DNA of 64,000 nt, taken from assembly GCF_037029465.1 (NCBI RefSeq), contig NZ_JAYMEM010000006.1:235266-299265 (forward strand), read 5' to 3'. Of the stretch, positions 53,274 to 61,778 are shown in pieces; the first letter of the stretch is position 1, and each line of letters begins with the position of its first letter. Under the pieces are notes generated by a model. It saw nothing but the letters and a program-made list of their open reading frames with translations. It was not told the origin of the DNA and made no database searches. A program made the position numbers and the translations under genes. This DNA is from Mesoflavibacter sp037029465 (GTDB lineage Bacteria; Bacteroidota; Bacteroidia; Flavobacteriales; Flavobacteriaceae).

Positions 53274-53816
53274 TTTTGTTGAGTTTTGTTTTACAAAACT
53301 TGCCCAACCCGAATAGCTTTTACCAATTTCTACGCGACCTTGATTGTAAAAATGACAAACTGCTGCTGCTAAACCATCGGTAGAATCTAAGTTTTTTGGC
53401 AAAGTTTTTAGTTTCAATAAACTTTGCAGCATTTTTGCTACCTGCTCTTTACTAGCATTACCATTACCTGTAATTGCCATTTTGATTTTTTTTGGCGAAT
53501 ATTCGGTAACTGGTACTTCTCTACTTAATCCTGCCGCCATAGCAACACCTTGCGCACGACCTAACTTAAGCATACTTTGTACGTTTTTACCAAAAAAAGG
53601 CGCTTCGATAGCAATTTCGTCAGGATGATGCGTATCGATTAATTCTATAGTTCTTTCAAAAATCAATTTCAATTTTAAGTAATGGTCGTCGTATTTTTTT
53701 AAGTCTAGCTCGTTAAGTTGTAAAAAGCTCATCTTTTTATTTTCAACTTTAATCAAGCCAAAACCCATAATGGTTGTTCCGGGATCAATACCTAATATAA
53801 TTTGTTCTTTTGCCAT
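53259..53816 (-). CDS. ruvC: Crossover junction endodeoxyribonuclease RuvC
   Basis: 185 residues. Catalytic acidic residues in LGIDPGTTIMGFG (Asp at about 10), AIEAPFFGKN (Glu at about 69) and STDGLAAAVCH (Asp at about 144), with the RuvC KNVQSMLKLGRAQG helix. It cuts Holliday junctions. The end falls inside the inverted repeat at 53255. The preceding barrel-protein gene overlaps it by one base at its start. Confidence 0.95.
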   Translation of the reverse strand: MAKEQIILGIDPGTTIMGFGLIKVENKKMSFLQLNELDLKKYDDHYLKLKLIFERTIELIDTHHPDEIAIEAPFFGKNVQSMLKLGRAQGVAMAAGLSREVPVTEYSPKKIKMAITGNGNASKEQVAKMLQSLLKLKTLPKNLDSTDGLAAAVCHFYNQGRVEIGKSYSGWASFVKQNSTKINKQ

Positions 53817-54445
53817 TAATTACAAGTTGCGCAACCGCTTAAAGAAACTGCAACACCAACAGTTACGGTTAATAAATTACCGTTAAAAGATCCATATCCT
53901 TCAGTTATTGGATCAAAATCACTTGCAAATCCCATAATGTAAGACGAGTCGATATATGCAGAAACAGTTCTACTTATTCCGTAATGAAATTCCATTCCGC
54001 CCATAGCATTTAAATAAGACGTTTTATTATCGCCATAAGCATCTAAAGGTTTTATCATAGAATAACCAGGACCAACATGAAAAACTACACCTGTACCAAA
54101 TGGTAAAAACGTAAAATCTGATGTAGCATCATAAACAAACTGTGCATTTACACGTGTGTAGTTTACTTTAAAATCTGGTGTATTATCGGCATTTACAAAT
54201 CTATTATACCCAAAATCTACTTTAGCTCCTAATTGATTAGTAAACATATGCTGAACTCCTAAATTTATGGTCGGAAAATTTAATCCATCAGCCTCAAAAG
54301 GCGTTACAAATCCATCTTGACTTGGGCTATTTACACCTACAGCAATTAGAGCTTTCCATTTACTAGTTTCTATTTGTGCTTTTACTGTGGTTAATCCCAA
54401 CACTAAAAAGGCAAGCAAACAAATGATTTTAAATCTTGATAACAT
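53816..54445 (-). CDS. Outer-membrane beta-barrel protein
   Basis: 209 residues with a signal peptide (LLAFLVLGLTTVKAQ). Alternating strands with AALGAKVDFGYNRF-like segments, VFHVGPGYSMIKP and a C-terminal strand LLTVTVGVAVSLSG, of the OmpA/porin-family eight-strand type. It ends CATCN, an unusual Cys pair. Start codon shared region: its stop overlaps the ATG of ruvC by one base. Divergent from the flippase gene 46 bases away. Confidence 0.75.
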   Translation of the reverse strand: MLSRFKIICLLAFLVLGLTTVKAQIETSKWKALIAVGVNSPSQDGFVTPFEADGLNFPTINLGVQHMFTNQLGAKVDFGYNRFVNADNTPDFKVNYTRVNAQFVYDATSDFTFLPFGTGVVFHVGPGYSMIKPLDAYGDNKTSYLNAMGGMEFHYGISRTVSAYIDSSYIMGFASDFDPITEGYGSFNGNLLTVTVGVAVSLSGCATCN

Positions 54446-54491
54446 TGTGTGTTTTTTAGTTTATTTTGCAAGCACTTTCAGAAAAAATAAG

Positions 54492-55457
54492 ATGAATAGT
54501 AGCTTACCTTACAAAACTAAGCAATTCTTTTTTGTACTTATCAAATTAAGTATAGTTGTTGGTGCATTTTACTTTATTTATCAAAAATTACTTAATAATC
54601 CTGAATTAAAATTTGAAGATTTTTTGCGTTTTTCAGACAAAAACAAGCTGTTTTCAACAATAAATATCATTTTTTTAGTGTTTTTAAGTGGTTTTAATTG
54701 GATTTTAGAAATTATGAAATGGCGATTTTTAATCTCAAAAATCAAAAAAATAAGTTTTTTAGAAGCTACCGAACAAAGTTTGGGCGCACTAACCGCTTCC
54801 ATTTTTACTCCAAATCGTATTGGCGAATATGGTGCAAAAGCCATCTACTTTGAAAAATCACAACGTAAAAAAGTGTTGCTTTTAAACCTAGTAAGCAATA
54901 TGCTACAAATGAGTGTGACCGTTATTTTAGGTGTTATTGGTTTTATTTTCTTGTATAAAAATTACGAGGTTGACATTGATTATCGATTTATTAGAGCTTT
55001 AATATTATTGACTTTAATTGCTTTGTTTGCAGTATTTGGTTTGAAACAAAACCGATTTAACATTAAAGGTTTTTCTTTTGAAAAAGTGATTAATTATATC
55101 AAAAATTTAGGTGTAAAATATTTAGGCGTTGGCTTTTTACTATCGGTGTTACGTTATGCTGTGTTTTCTTTTCAGTTTTATTTTATTTTGACACTTTTTG
55201 GAGTTCAATTAAACTATGTTGATGCTATGATTTTAATTACTTCTATGTATTTATTGGCTTCAATAATTCCGACAATTTCAATATTTGATGTGGTAATAAA
55301 AGGTAGTGTTGCATTGTATGTCTTTGGTTTGGCAGACATCAATCAGCTACCTATTTTAAGTTGTATTTTATTAATGTGGTTACTAAATTTTGCACTACCA
55401 AGTGTTTTTGGAAGCTATTATGTGCTTAATTTTAACGTTTTAAAATCTCAAAATTGA
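54492..55457 (+). CDS. Lysylphosphatidylglycerol-synthase-TM-like (UPF0104) flippase family protein
   Basis: 321 residues from the ATG at 54492; the longer open frame reads back across the divergent gene and is not used. About eight membrane helices with GALTASIFTPNRIGEYGAKAIYF (about 96-118), the most conserved part of the UPF0104/MprF-TM family. Members may flip or handle lipid-linked sugars or lipids. Its TGA overlaps the ATG of the following glycosyltransferase (TGATG), so both form one unit. Confidence 0.8.
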   Translation: MNSSLPYKTKQFFFVLIKLSIVVGAFYFIYQKLLNNPELKFEDFLRFSDKNKLFSTINIIFLVFLSGFNWILEIMKWRFLISKIKKISFLEATEQSLGALTASIFTPNRIGEYGAKAIYFEKSQRKKVLLLNLVSNMLQMSVTVILGVIGFIFLYKNYEVDIDYRFIRALILLTLIALFAVFGLKQNRFNIKGFSFEKVINYIKNLGVKYLGVGFLLSVLRYAVFSFQFYFILTLFGVQLNYVDAMILITSMYLLASIIPTISIFDVVIKGSVALYVFGLADINQLPILSCILLMWLLNFALPSVFGSYYVLNFNVLKSQN

Positions 55458-56581
55458 TGCTTGTAATTGCTGTAATCATATTGCTTTTGTACTTGCTTTT
55501 AATAGGAAAATTTGCTTTTGCTATAGATAAAGTGCCAGAATTTAAACTGCAAGATATTCCTGCAAAAACAAAATTTTCGGTAGTTATTCCTTTTAGAAAT
55601 GAAGCCGAAAATTTGCCTACGCTTTTTAAATCTATTTCTAAGTTAAGTTATCAAACTTCACTTTTTGAAATTATCTTAGTTAATGATGATTCTGAAGATC
55701 TATCGGAAGAGATTGTTACTAAATTTATTTCAACTTCAGCTTTAGATATCACATTGATTGAAAATGAAAGACAAACCAATTCACCTAAAAAAGATGCGAT
55801 TTCTTCAGCAATAAAAATTTCAAAATACGATTGGATTATTACTACCGATGCCGACTGTGTTTTACCAAAATATTGGCTAGATAATTTTGATGCTTTTATT
55901 CAGCAAAATGAAGTTAAAATGGTTGTTGGACCAGTTACTTATCATCAAGTTAATGGATTTTTAAAACACTTTCAATTATTAGATTTTTTAAGTTTAATAG
56001 GAAGTAGCATTGCAGGTTTTGGCATTGGCAAACCGTTTTTATGTAATGGTGCTAACTTAGGTTATAAAAGATCTTTTTTTAGTGACATAAACGGTTTTGA
56101 AGGCAATGATATCATTGCAAGTGGCGACGATATTTTTTTAATGGAAAAAGCGTTGAAAGCAGATAAAAATTCGGTTAAATATTTAAAAAGTAAGCATGCT
56201 ATTGTGCAAACAATACCGCAACCAAATTTTAAAAGTTTACTATCGCAACGCATACGTTGGGCAAATAAAACGTCTAACTATGATAATGGTTTTGCTAAGT
56301 TAGTTGGGTTATTGGTATTGCTAGCAAATTCAGTTGTTGTAATTGGCTTTGTATTGGTGGTTTTAGAACTGTTTCAACTCAAAACCTTTACTTATTTATT
56401 GGTTTTAAAACTGCTAATTGATTTCCTTTTGATTTATAAAACCAGCGTATTTTTCAACAAAGAAAATGCTCTAAAATATTATTTACCTTCAAGTATATTA
56501 TATCCTTTTTTTAGTGTTTATGTTGCTGTTATTGGCTCGTTTTCAACTTATAAATGGAAAAACAGACGCTTTAAGAAATAG
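55457..56581 (+). CDS. GT2 membrane glycosyltransferase
   Basis: 374 residues. N-terminal helix, then a GT2 domain: VVIPFRNEAENLPTL (about 43-57), VNDDSEDLSEE, the DxD motif TTDADCVLP (about 135), GDDIFLMEKALK (acidic catalytic region, about 220) and QRIRW (the QxxRW type). Two to three C-terminal helices. It probably builds a glycolipid or capsule part. The flippase-like gene precedes it with one-base overlap. Confidence 0.85.
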   Translation: MLVIAVIILLLYLLLIGKFAFAIDKVPEFKLQDIPAKTKFSVVIPFRNEAENLPTLFKSISKLSYQTSLFEIILVNDDSEDLSEEIVTKFISTSALDITLIENERQTNSPKKDAISSAIKISKYDWIITTDADCVLPKYWLDNFDAFIQQNEVKMVVGPVTYHQVNGFLKHFQLLDFLSLIGSSIAGFGIGKPFLCNGANLGYKRSFFSDINGFEGNDIIASGDDIFLMEKALKADKNSVKYLKSKHAIVQTIPQPNFKSLLSQRIRWANKTSNYDNGFAKLVGLLVLLANSVVVIGFVLVVLELFQLKTFTYLLVLKLLIDFLLIYKTSVFFNKENALKYYLPSSILYPFFSVYVAVIGSFSTYKWKNRRFKK

Positions 56582-56630
56582 TTTTTAATTAAAAATTTCT
56601 ACTTTAGCATAGAACCAAATTACAATCTCT

Positions 56631-57503
56631 ATGAAACGATTACTTTTCATTTTAAGCCTATGTGTTTCAACATTAAGTTTTGCGCAACAAACCTACACTA
56701 TTAATGGCGAATCTTTACAATTAGATACCGAAGTTGAAGGTACTTTAGACCTGCTTTGGGCTTCTGTTGACGGACAATTTAGATATTTTGTCAAGACCGA
56801 AGACAATGCTGTTACCGAACTTAAAAACACAAAAAACGACGATAATAAATACCAAAACGAGTACCAAGCGACACTAACTGATTTAACTGGCATGAATGCA
56901 TCTAAAACTAAATTTACTTTATTTAGTTTGAAGCAATTTGTAAACAAATACAATGCTTCTGAAGACGATACTTACACAGCTAATGATAGTAAAGCTAAAC
57001 TTAAAACAAGATTAAGCTTTTTTGGAGGTTTGACTAACAACCCTTTTGTGGAAAACCCTGATAATGAAAATGCTTTGTTTTTTGGAACTGAACTTGAAAT
57101 TGTCCAAGACAAAGCACAACCTAAACATGCTGGATTTGTTAATCTAAGATACATAGCAGAAAATGACAATTTACAATATAGCGCTACACAGTTAGCTTTA
57201 GGTTACAGATTTAGGTTTATAAATCAAGACAATTTTAATGTGTATGCGCAAACTAAATTTGCAACATTAACTAATGTAAACGCAACTTACATAGTTGAAA
57301 ACCCTGAAAACCCAGGAACGTTTGTTGAAAATAAAATTTCTAATACCGAGTTTGATGCACCTTTAATTTTTGGACTTGGCGCCGATTTTAAAGTTGGTAA
57401 CGGTTATATCACTTTAGTGTTTGACTCGCTGTTTGCAGCTTTTAGTGATAACGAAGGAAACTTCCCTACGGATGTGGCTTTAGGTTATAAATTTAATTTA
57501 TAA
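56631..57503 (+). CDS. Hypothetical secreted protein, probable outer-membrane barrel
   Basis: 290 residues with a clear signal peptide (ends LSFAQQ). N-terminal about 110 residues are polar; the rest forms beta strands (LKTRLSFFGGLTNNPF, FVNLRYIAEN, LALGYRFRF, FNVYAQTKFATLTNV, LIFGLGADFKVGNGYITLVFDSLFAAF, ALGYKFNL), ending in an aromatic-poor strand. Family not recognised. Probably outer membrane. Confidence 0.6.
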   Translation: MKRLLFILSLCVSTLSFAQQTYTINGESLQLDTEVEGTLDLLWASVDGQFRYFVKTEDNAVTELKNTKNDDNKYQNEYQATLTDLTGMNASKTKFTLFSLKQFVNKYNASEDDTYTANDSKAKLKTRLSFFGGLTNNPFVENPDNENALFFGTELEIVQDKAQPKHAGFVNLRYIAENDNLQYSATQLALGYRFRFINQDNFNVYAQTKFATLTNVNATYIVENPENPGTFVENKISNTEFDAPLIFGLGADFKVGNGYITLVFDSLFAAFSDNEGNFPTDVALGYKFNL

Positions 57504-57980
57504 TTAATTTACCTGAAGAATAATTGGTAATTTAAACTGTGTTTTTACTTGTTGCCCACGTTTTATGGCAGCATAAATTGGTGGTAAACTATCTAAGCTA
57601 CTTTCAATAATTTCTTGAATATTTGGCAACTCTGCAATGGTTAAAGAGTCTGCTGAGAATTGTTGAATTTGCAATTGCCCTTTTTCTGAAATTAAAAATT
57701 CTAGAATAATTGTATCATTAATATCTTGAGTAACAACAAAGGTTTCTTTAGCTAATTGTGAACTTATGTGATTAGCTAACGTAGTTTCAAAACATTGTTT
57801 TTTATTAGTTAATGTGTCTAAAGAATCGCAAACAGGAAAGCTAGGATACGTGTCTACTTCGTTCCAATTAAATGTTTTTAATTCTTTTTTTAGAATAGCA
57901 TCTTTTGATGTCTTTTTAGCTTCAAAATATTGACAAGACACTAATAAAAAGAATATAAAAAAAGTTGCTATTTGTTTCAT
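57504..57980 (-). CDS. Small lipoprotein with degenerate TonB-C-like domain
   Basis: 158 residues from the ATG at 57980. Lipoprotein signal (FFLLVSC, Cys16). The C-terminal part (LEFLISEKGQLQIQQF ... IQEIIESSLDSLPPIYAAIKRGQQVKTQFKLPIILQVN) resembles the TonB C-terminal fold and the end of the M56 protein encoded next door (AIRVINLLPKMIPGTDKGKQVNVPYSLPITFKI). It may have arisen from that gene or act with it; that is inference. Confidence 0.6.
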   Translation of the reverse strand: MKQIATFFIFFLLVSCQYFEAKKTSKDAILKKELKTFNWNEVDTYPSFPVCDSLDTLTNKKQCFETTLANHISSQLAKETFVVTQDINDTIILEFLISEKGQLQIQQFSADSLTIAELPNIQEIIESSLDSLPPIYAAIKRGQQVKTQFKLPIILQVN

Positions 57981-58052
57981 ATTAAACAAGTATCGCCGAA
58001 AAATACGATTTTTTGGTTGATAATTGTATGTTTATTGATTGATGACCATAAA

Positions 58053-58078
58053 AAAACCGAAGTAAAAACTTCGGTTTT
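58053..58078. terminator. Intrinsic terminator after the second M56 gene
   Basis: AAAACCGAAG/CTTCGGTTTT perfect 10-bp stem, loop TAAAAA, followed on the minus strand by a T-run. Confidence 0.8.
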
Positions 58079-58099
58079 AACTATTTAAAAGTGAATTTA

Positions 58100-59848
58100 C
58101 TAATCAATTTTAAATGTTATTGGTAAGCTGTAAGGCACATTAACTTGTTTACCTTTATCTGTACCAGGTATCATTTTTGGTAATAAATTAATCACTCTAA
58201 TGGCTTCTGCTTCTAAATCTTTATGTGGCGCTCTAGCTCTAACATCTACAACATCTCCATTAACATCTATTTTAAAGCTTACAAAAATGCGTTTTACACC
58301 TTTTTCTAAACCTAGATTATTAGCTAGTTCTGTATTGAAATTTTTCATAACATGTTCGTTTATTTTGTTTGAAAAACATTCTTTTTGTTCTTTAATATTA
58401 AATACTGTTTCACAACCTTCTATTAATGGAACTTGTTCTATAACACTAAAAGGAACATCTATTTGATTTGAATCGTGAATGTAATCTCCTTTTGGTTCTC
58501 TAACTTCGATTTTAATATGTCTATAACCATCAGATATTACCAAAGCATGATACCATTCTTCATTAGTGATTTGCGCTAATTTTGATTGTTTCAATCCTTC
58601 TTCTTCATCAGTTAAATTATCTAAATCTTCAACTAATAATCTTAACGTTCCTCTTTCTGGGTTACCAACCCAATTATCTTTAGATTCTTGGATTTCTTTA
58701 TTATTAAGATAATCCTGATATGTGTTATCATTTATTTCATCTAAGATGTTTGCCGCCTTACCATTTTTTAACTTATAGTCCTCTGCCATAATTATAAACT
58801 TAGCTTTAAGTCTTGCATATTGGTCTAAAGTATTTAGGTAATTATTAGTATCTGTTTTATTCTCTGAAAACAATTTTCCAATATTATCTTTATACTTACC
58901 CCTATACTCTTTCAAATACTTTTGCACTAACTCTTCTTCCGTTAATGTAGTTTGTTCTGTATTTGCTTTATTAGTTTCGTCTTGAGAACATGAAGAATAT
59001 ACCAACATTACTGTAATCATTGGTATTAGTAGCAAGTACTTAATTAAATAAACAGGTTTTGATTTTGATTTTTGTAACATAATTATTCGTTTTTTGATTA
59101 ATGATTGTTTAAAAAATGGATTAATGAAAGGCAACGATTTTACATCAAAAATTTGCTGTAATAAACGTTGGTAGTAATCTTTTTTATTGACAGTTTTTAT
59201 AGCATTTTGATCGGCAATATACTCGTGCACTTGGGTTAAATATCCTTTATATATGTACACTAATGGATTAAACCAAAGTGCAATTTTTAATACTTCAAAC
59301 CATAATAAATCTATGCTGTGTTTTTGTTTGACATGAATAAGCTCATGTGCCAAAATAGTTTCTTTTTGCTGTTCTGTAAGTTGGCTACCAATAAACACGT
59401 AGTTAAAAAATGAAAAGGCAACTGTTGTGTTTGGTAGTGATAAAACTTGATATCCATTAGACTCTATTTTTTTAGCTTTTGCCCATAATTTTAAAAGTTT
59501 TGACAGCTTAAAAACAAAAATTAAAAATGCAATACCACAACCTAAAATGATAAGATTATTAAGTGTTAAAAATGAGGTTTGATTAGCAATAGTTGTAGCT
59601 TCTGTAGTAACTTGTGTTGTTTTTGGGACGTTACCCAAAACAACTTCAGGTAAAACAACTACATATTTACTTGGTATGGTTTTAGTAAAACTTTCAATTT
59701 TAATTAAAGGCAAGAGTAACGACAACAATGAAGTTGATAATAAATACCATCGGTTGTAATTAAAAAACGTTTCTTTTTTTAAAAGCACTTCATAAACCAA
59801 TAAAAAGATAAGTTGAAAAGCGACTATTTGAATGATATAGGTAACCAT
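58100..59848 (-). CDS. M56 BlaR1-like membrane protease fused to TonB C-terminal domain
   Basis: 582 residues. N-terminal membrane helices, zinc site AHELIHVKQKHS (about 168-179), another helix (KYLLLIPMITVMLVYSSC, about 270-287). A polar periplasmic region follows, then a TonB C-terminal domain (about 480-582; SFKIDVNGDVVDVRARAPH, then AIRVINLLPKMIPG). The ligand-sensing PBP domain of BlaR1 is absent. Two bases from the BlaI-type gene, so it would cut that repressor on an unknown signal. Confidence 0.88.
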   Translation of the reverse strand: MVTYIIQIVAFQLIFLLVYEVLLKKETFFNYNRWYLLSTSLLSLLLPLIKIESFTKTIPSKYVVVLPEVVLGNVPKTTQVTTEATTIANQTSFLTLNNLIILGCGIAFLIFVFKLSKLLKLWAKAKKIESNGYQVLSLPNTTVAFSFFNYVFIGSQLTEQQKETILAHELIHVKQKHSIDLLWFEVLKIALWFNPLVYIYKGYLTQVHEYIADQNAIKTVNKKDYYQRLLQQIFDVKSLPFINPFFKQSLIKKRIIMLQKSKSKPVYLIKYLLLIPMITVMLVYSSCSQDETNKANTEQTTLTEEELVQKYLKEYRGKYKDNIGKLFSENKTDTNNYLNTLDQYARLKAKFIIMAEDYKLKNGKAANILDEINDNTYQDYLNNKEIQESKDNWVGNPERGTLRLLVEDLDNLTDEEEGLKQSKLAQITNEEWYHALVISDGYRHIKIEVREPKGDYIHDSNQIDVPFSVIEQVPLIEGCETVFNIKEQKECFSNKINEHVMKNFNTELANNLGLEKGVKRIFVSFKIDVNGDVVDVRARAPHKDLEAEAIRVINLLPKMIPGTDKGKQVNVPYSLPITFKID

Positions 59849-59850
59849 AA

Positions 59851-60210
59851 CTATTGGTTTTTATTGATTTCATTTAAGATGTTTTCTAGTTCTTCAATAT
59901 TTATATCATTTTTCTTCACAAAAAAAGACACCATGCTTTTAAAAGAACCTTGAAAATAATTTTCTACTAACTTATTTAAGCTTTGATTGCTATAATCTTG
60001 CTTTTTAAGTATTGGAAAATACACGTGACCTTTTCCTTGTTTTTCATAATCTACAAATCCTTTGGATTCTAAAATCCTAACAATTGTAGAGACTGTGTTG
60101 TAAGCTGGTTTAGGTTCTGGAAGTATATTAATTATATCTTTTACATTAGCTTTTTCTAGCTGCCAAAGTACTTGCATGATGTCTTCTTCTGCTTTTGTAA
60201 GTGCTTTCAT
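59851..60210 (-). CDS. BlaI/MecI/CopY-family repressor (second pair)
   Basis: 119 residues from the ATG at 60210, which gives the family start MKALTKAEEDIMQVLWQLE; the longer open frame reads across an operator and is not used. BlaI winged helix (1-80) with the KPAYNTVSTIVRILESKGFV recognition region and a dimerising tail. Three palindromes just upstream are its probable targets. It pairs with the M56/TonB protein gene two bases downstream. Confidence 0.92.
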   Translation of the reverse strand: MKALTKAEEDIMQVLWQLEKANVKDIINILPEPKPAYNTVSTIVRILESKGFVDYEKQGKGHVYFPILKKQDYSNQSLNKLVENYFQGSFKSMVSFFVKKNDINIEELENILNEINKNQ

Positions 60211-60216
60211 TTTTTT

Positions 60217-60281
60217 AACTAAACTTTTAGTTGAATAACACAAATATAACTAAATATTTAGTTTGAACTAATTTTTTAGTT
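60217..60281. promoter_or_regulatory. Triple BlaI-type operators (AACTAAA-N2-TTTAGTT)
   Basis: Three 16-bp palindromes: 60217-60232 and 60248-60263 (perfect, arms AACTAAA and TTTAGTT) and 60266-60281 (one mismatch). They differ completely in sequence from the operators of the first pair (TTCTAC-N4-GTAGAA), so the two systems should not cross-regulate. Confidence 0.75.
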
Positions 60282-60329
60282 GAAAAATGTAACATAACTG
60301 AAGTTTATTCGTCATATAAACAAAAACTT

Positions 60330-60827
60330 ATGGATATATTTTTAACCATCATTGGCTTTGCTTTTATCTTATTAGGCTTAGCTGGAAGCATCTTACCTAT
60401 TTTACCCGGTCCGCCTTTAAGTTGGGTTGGTTTACTTTTTTTATATATGACAGATGCTGTACCAAGCGACACTTCATTTTTAATTATTACTCTAATTATA
60501 GCTCTATTTATTTTAGCTTTAGACTACATCATACCTGCAATTGGTACTAAAAAATTTGGTGGTAGCAGAGCAGGAATGATTGGCACAACACTTGGTTTAA
60601 TTATAGGCTTAATTGCACCTATACCTGCGGGAATAATTATTGGACCTTTTGTTGGTGCTTATTTAGGCGAATTATCAAACAAATCAGATTCTAAAACGGC
60701 TTTAAAAGCAGCTTTCGGCTCTTTTTTAGGTTTTGTAACAGGAACATTTTTAAAGTTTATTGTAGCTGTAGTTTACTTAGGTTTTTTTGTTTCCATTTTT
60801 TGGGAGTTTAAACACCTTATGATATAA
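60330..60827 (+). CDS. DUF456 membrane protein
   Basis: 165 residues, four to five membrane helices with glycine-rich turns (GLAGSILPILPGPPLSWVGLL and GAIAPIPAGIIIGPFVGAYLGEL-like segments), the DUF456 pattern. Function unknown. Divergent from the second BlaI gene, so the triple operator could influence it too. Confidence 0.85.
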   Translation: MDIFLTIIGFAFILLGLAGSILPILPGPPLSWVGLLFLYMTDAVPSDTSFLIITLIIALFILALDYIIPAIGTKKFGGSRAGMIGTTLGLIIGLIAPIPAGIIIGPFVGAYLGELSNKSDSKTALKAAFGSFLGFVTGTFLKFIVAVVYLGFFVSIFWEFKHLMI

Positions 60828-60855
60828 TATTTTGTAAAGAAATATTCTTAAAATG

Positions 60856-60885
60856 AAAAAGCAACATCTAGCGATGTTGCTTTTT
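60856..60885. terminator. Bidirectional terminator (DUF456 gene and predicted small RNA)
   Basis: AAAAAGCAACATC/GATGTTGCTTTTT perfect 13-bp arms around TAGC. Serves the DUF456 gene from the left and the predicted small RNA from the right. Confidence 0.85.
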
Positions 60886-60951
60886 CTTGTGTGTAAATGT
60901 AAATGCTATTAACCAAACTAAGTTTGAAAGGGAAAATACTTAAATTAATAG
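60856..60951 (-). ncRNA. Predicted small RNA beside the two-component system
   Basis: On the minus strand a -7 box TATATTTG (60965-60958) is followed seven bases on by a structured region of about 96 bases. The outer stem is CTATTAA (60951-60945)/TTAATAG (60912-60906), an inner hairpin is CAAAC-TTA-GTTTG (60926-60914), and an intrinsic terminator closes it (60885-60856). No open frame. Two tandem palindromes lie just upstream at activator distance. All inferred from sequence only. Confidence 0.5.
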
Positions 60952-60957
60952 TCATTA

Positions 60958-61025
60958 CAAATATAAGTAATTGTATCTTATACACTTACGGCAAAAACCG
61001 CATAGATGTTGTGGTAAAAACCGTA
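60958..61025 (-). promoter_or_regulatory. Promoter with tandem palindromic activator sites
   Basis: TATATTTG (-7) at 60965-60958. Upstream are TACGG-CAAAAA-CCGCA (60987-61002) and TGTGG-TAAAAA-CCGTA (61010-61025), two 16-bp palindromes of one type with centres 23 bases apart. Their centres fall at about -43 and -66 from the predicted start, the usual place of class II activators. There is no -33 TTG, which fits an activator-dependent promoter. The remaining stretch to 61096 holds an A/T-rich hairpin only. Confidence 0.55.
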
Positions 61026-61096
61026 AGTCTTAAATATAACGCAAGTTTCGGAGTCTTTTTTTAATGAAAAAAATCTGAAGATTTTTGAAAAAAATT

Positions 61097-61774
61097 CTAA
61101 ATGTAGCCCTTTTCTTTCGCGATTTGAATTAAAGTTTCATCTTTACCATCATCAACAAAAAATAACTCTTTAAGATTTTTCTTTCTTTTCTCAATTGCAC
61201 TTAAAGTTAAATCAAGATGTTTTACTAAATCTTTTGTTTTTATACCCAATGATAATAAGTGGAGCATTTTATGATTTACTAAATCTAAAGTAATTGGATT
61301 CTGTAAGCTTTTTCTTAAAACTTTGTTTATGGTTCCACTATAAAAAGGCGGATTACCCTGAATGGCTTGAAAAGCACTTGCTAACTCACTTGATGTTAAG
61401 TCACTTTTTATTAAAAACCCTTCTGGATTTATGGTTTTAATAATATCATGTATTCTGTAAACTTCCTCAAACATGGTGAGAATTACAATTTTAGCATCTT
61501 GCTCTACCATTCTTACTCGTTTAGCTAAGTCTTCTCCTGATTTATAAAGACCATCACTTGATTCTGGAATACTAATATCAAAAAAGTAAATATTATAGGG
61601 CACGCCAACGTTTTTGGCTTTTTTCATGGCTTTTAAGGCAGAATCGCAATCTGATGCAATATCTATTGTCAAAGATTGATTTTCTTTTTTAGTAGCCATT
61701 AAAGTATGCATATAGCCTTCAATAATCATTGGATGATCATCAACCATTAATATTTTAAGCTCTTGATTTTTCAT
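61097..61774 (-). CDS. LuxR/NarL-type response regulator
   Basis: 225 residues. Receiver domain: MVDDHPMIIEGYMHTL (acidic pair near 11-12), phospho-acceptor Asp in YFFDISIP (about 67), Thr in VILTMFEE and Lys in FLIKSD. The C-terminal helix-turn-helix (GIKTKDLVKHLDLTLSAIEKRKKNLKELF) is LuxR-like with Ala-Ile-Glu-Lys-Arg in the recognition helix. Four bases after the histidine kinase. It may bind the palindromes at 60987-61025. Confidence 0.92.
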   Translation of the reverse strand: MKNQELKILMVDDHPMIIEGYMHTLMATKKENQSLTIDIASDCDSALKAMKKAKNVGVPYNIYFFDISIPESSDGLYKSGEDLAKRVRMVEQDAKIVILTMFEEVYRIHDIIKTINPEGFLIKSDLTSSELASAFQAIQGNPPFYSGTINKVLRKSLQNPITLDLVNHKMLHLLSLGIKTKDLVKHLDLTLSAIEKRKKNLKELFFVDDGKDETLIQIAKEKGYI

Positions 61775-61778
61775 AATT

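Noticed and set aside
54387..54491. An upstream extension of the flippase-like gene
   Set aside because: It overlaps the start of the divergent outer-membrane protein gene and adds no family sequence; the ATG at 54492 is the good start.
61026..61096. A gene in the A/T-rich stretch before the response regulator end
   Set aside because: Frames stop after a few codons; only the weak hairpin AAAAATC/GATTTTT is present.
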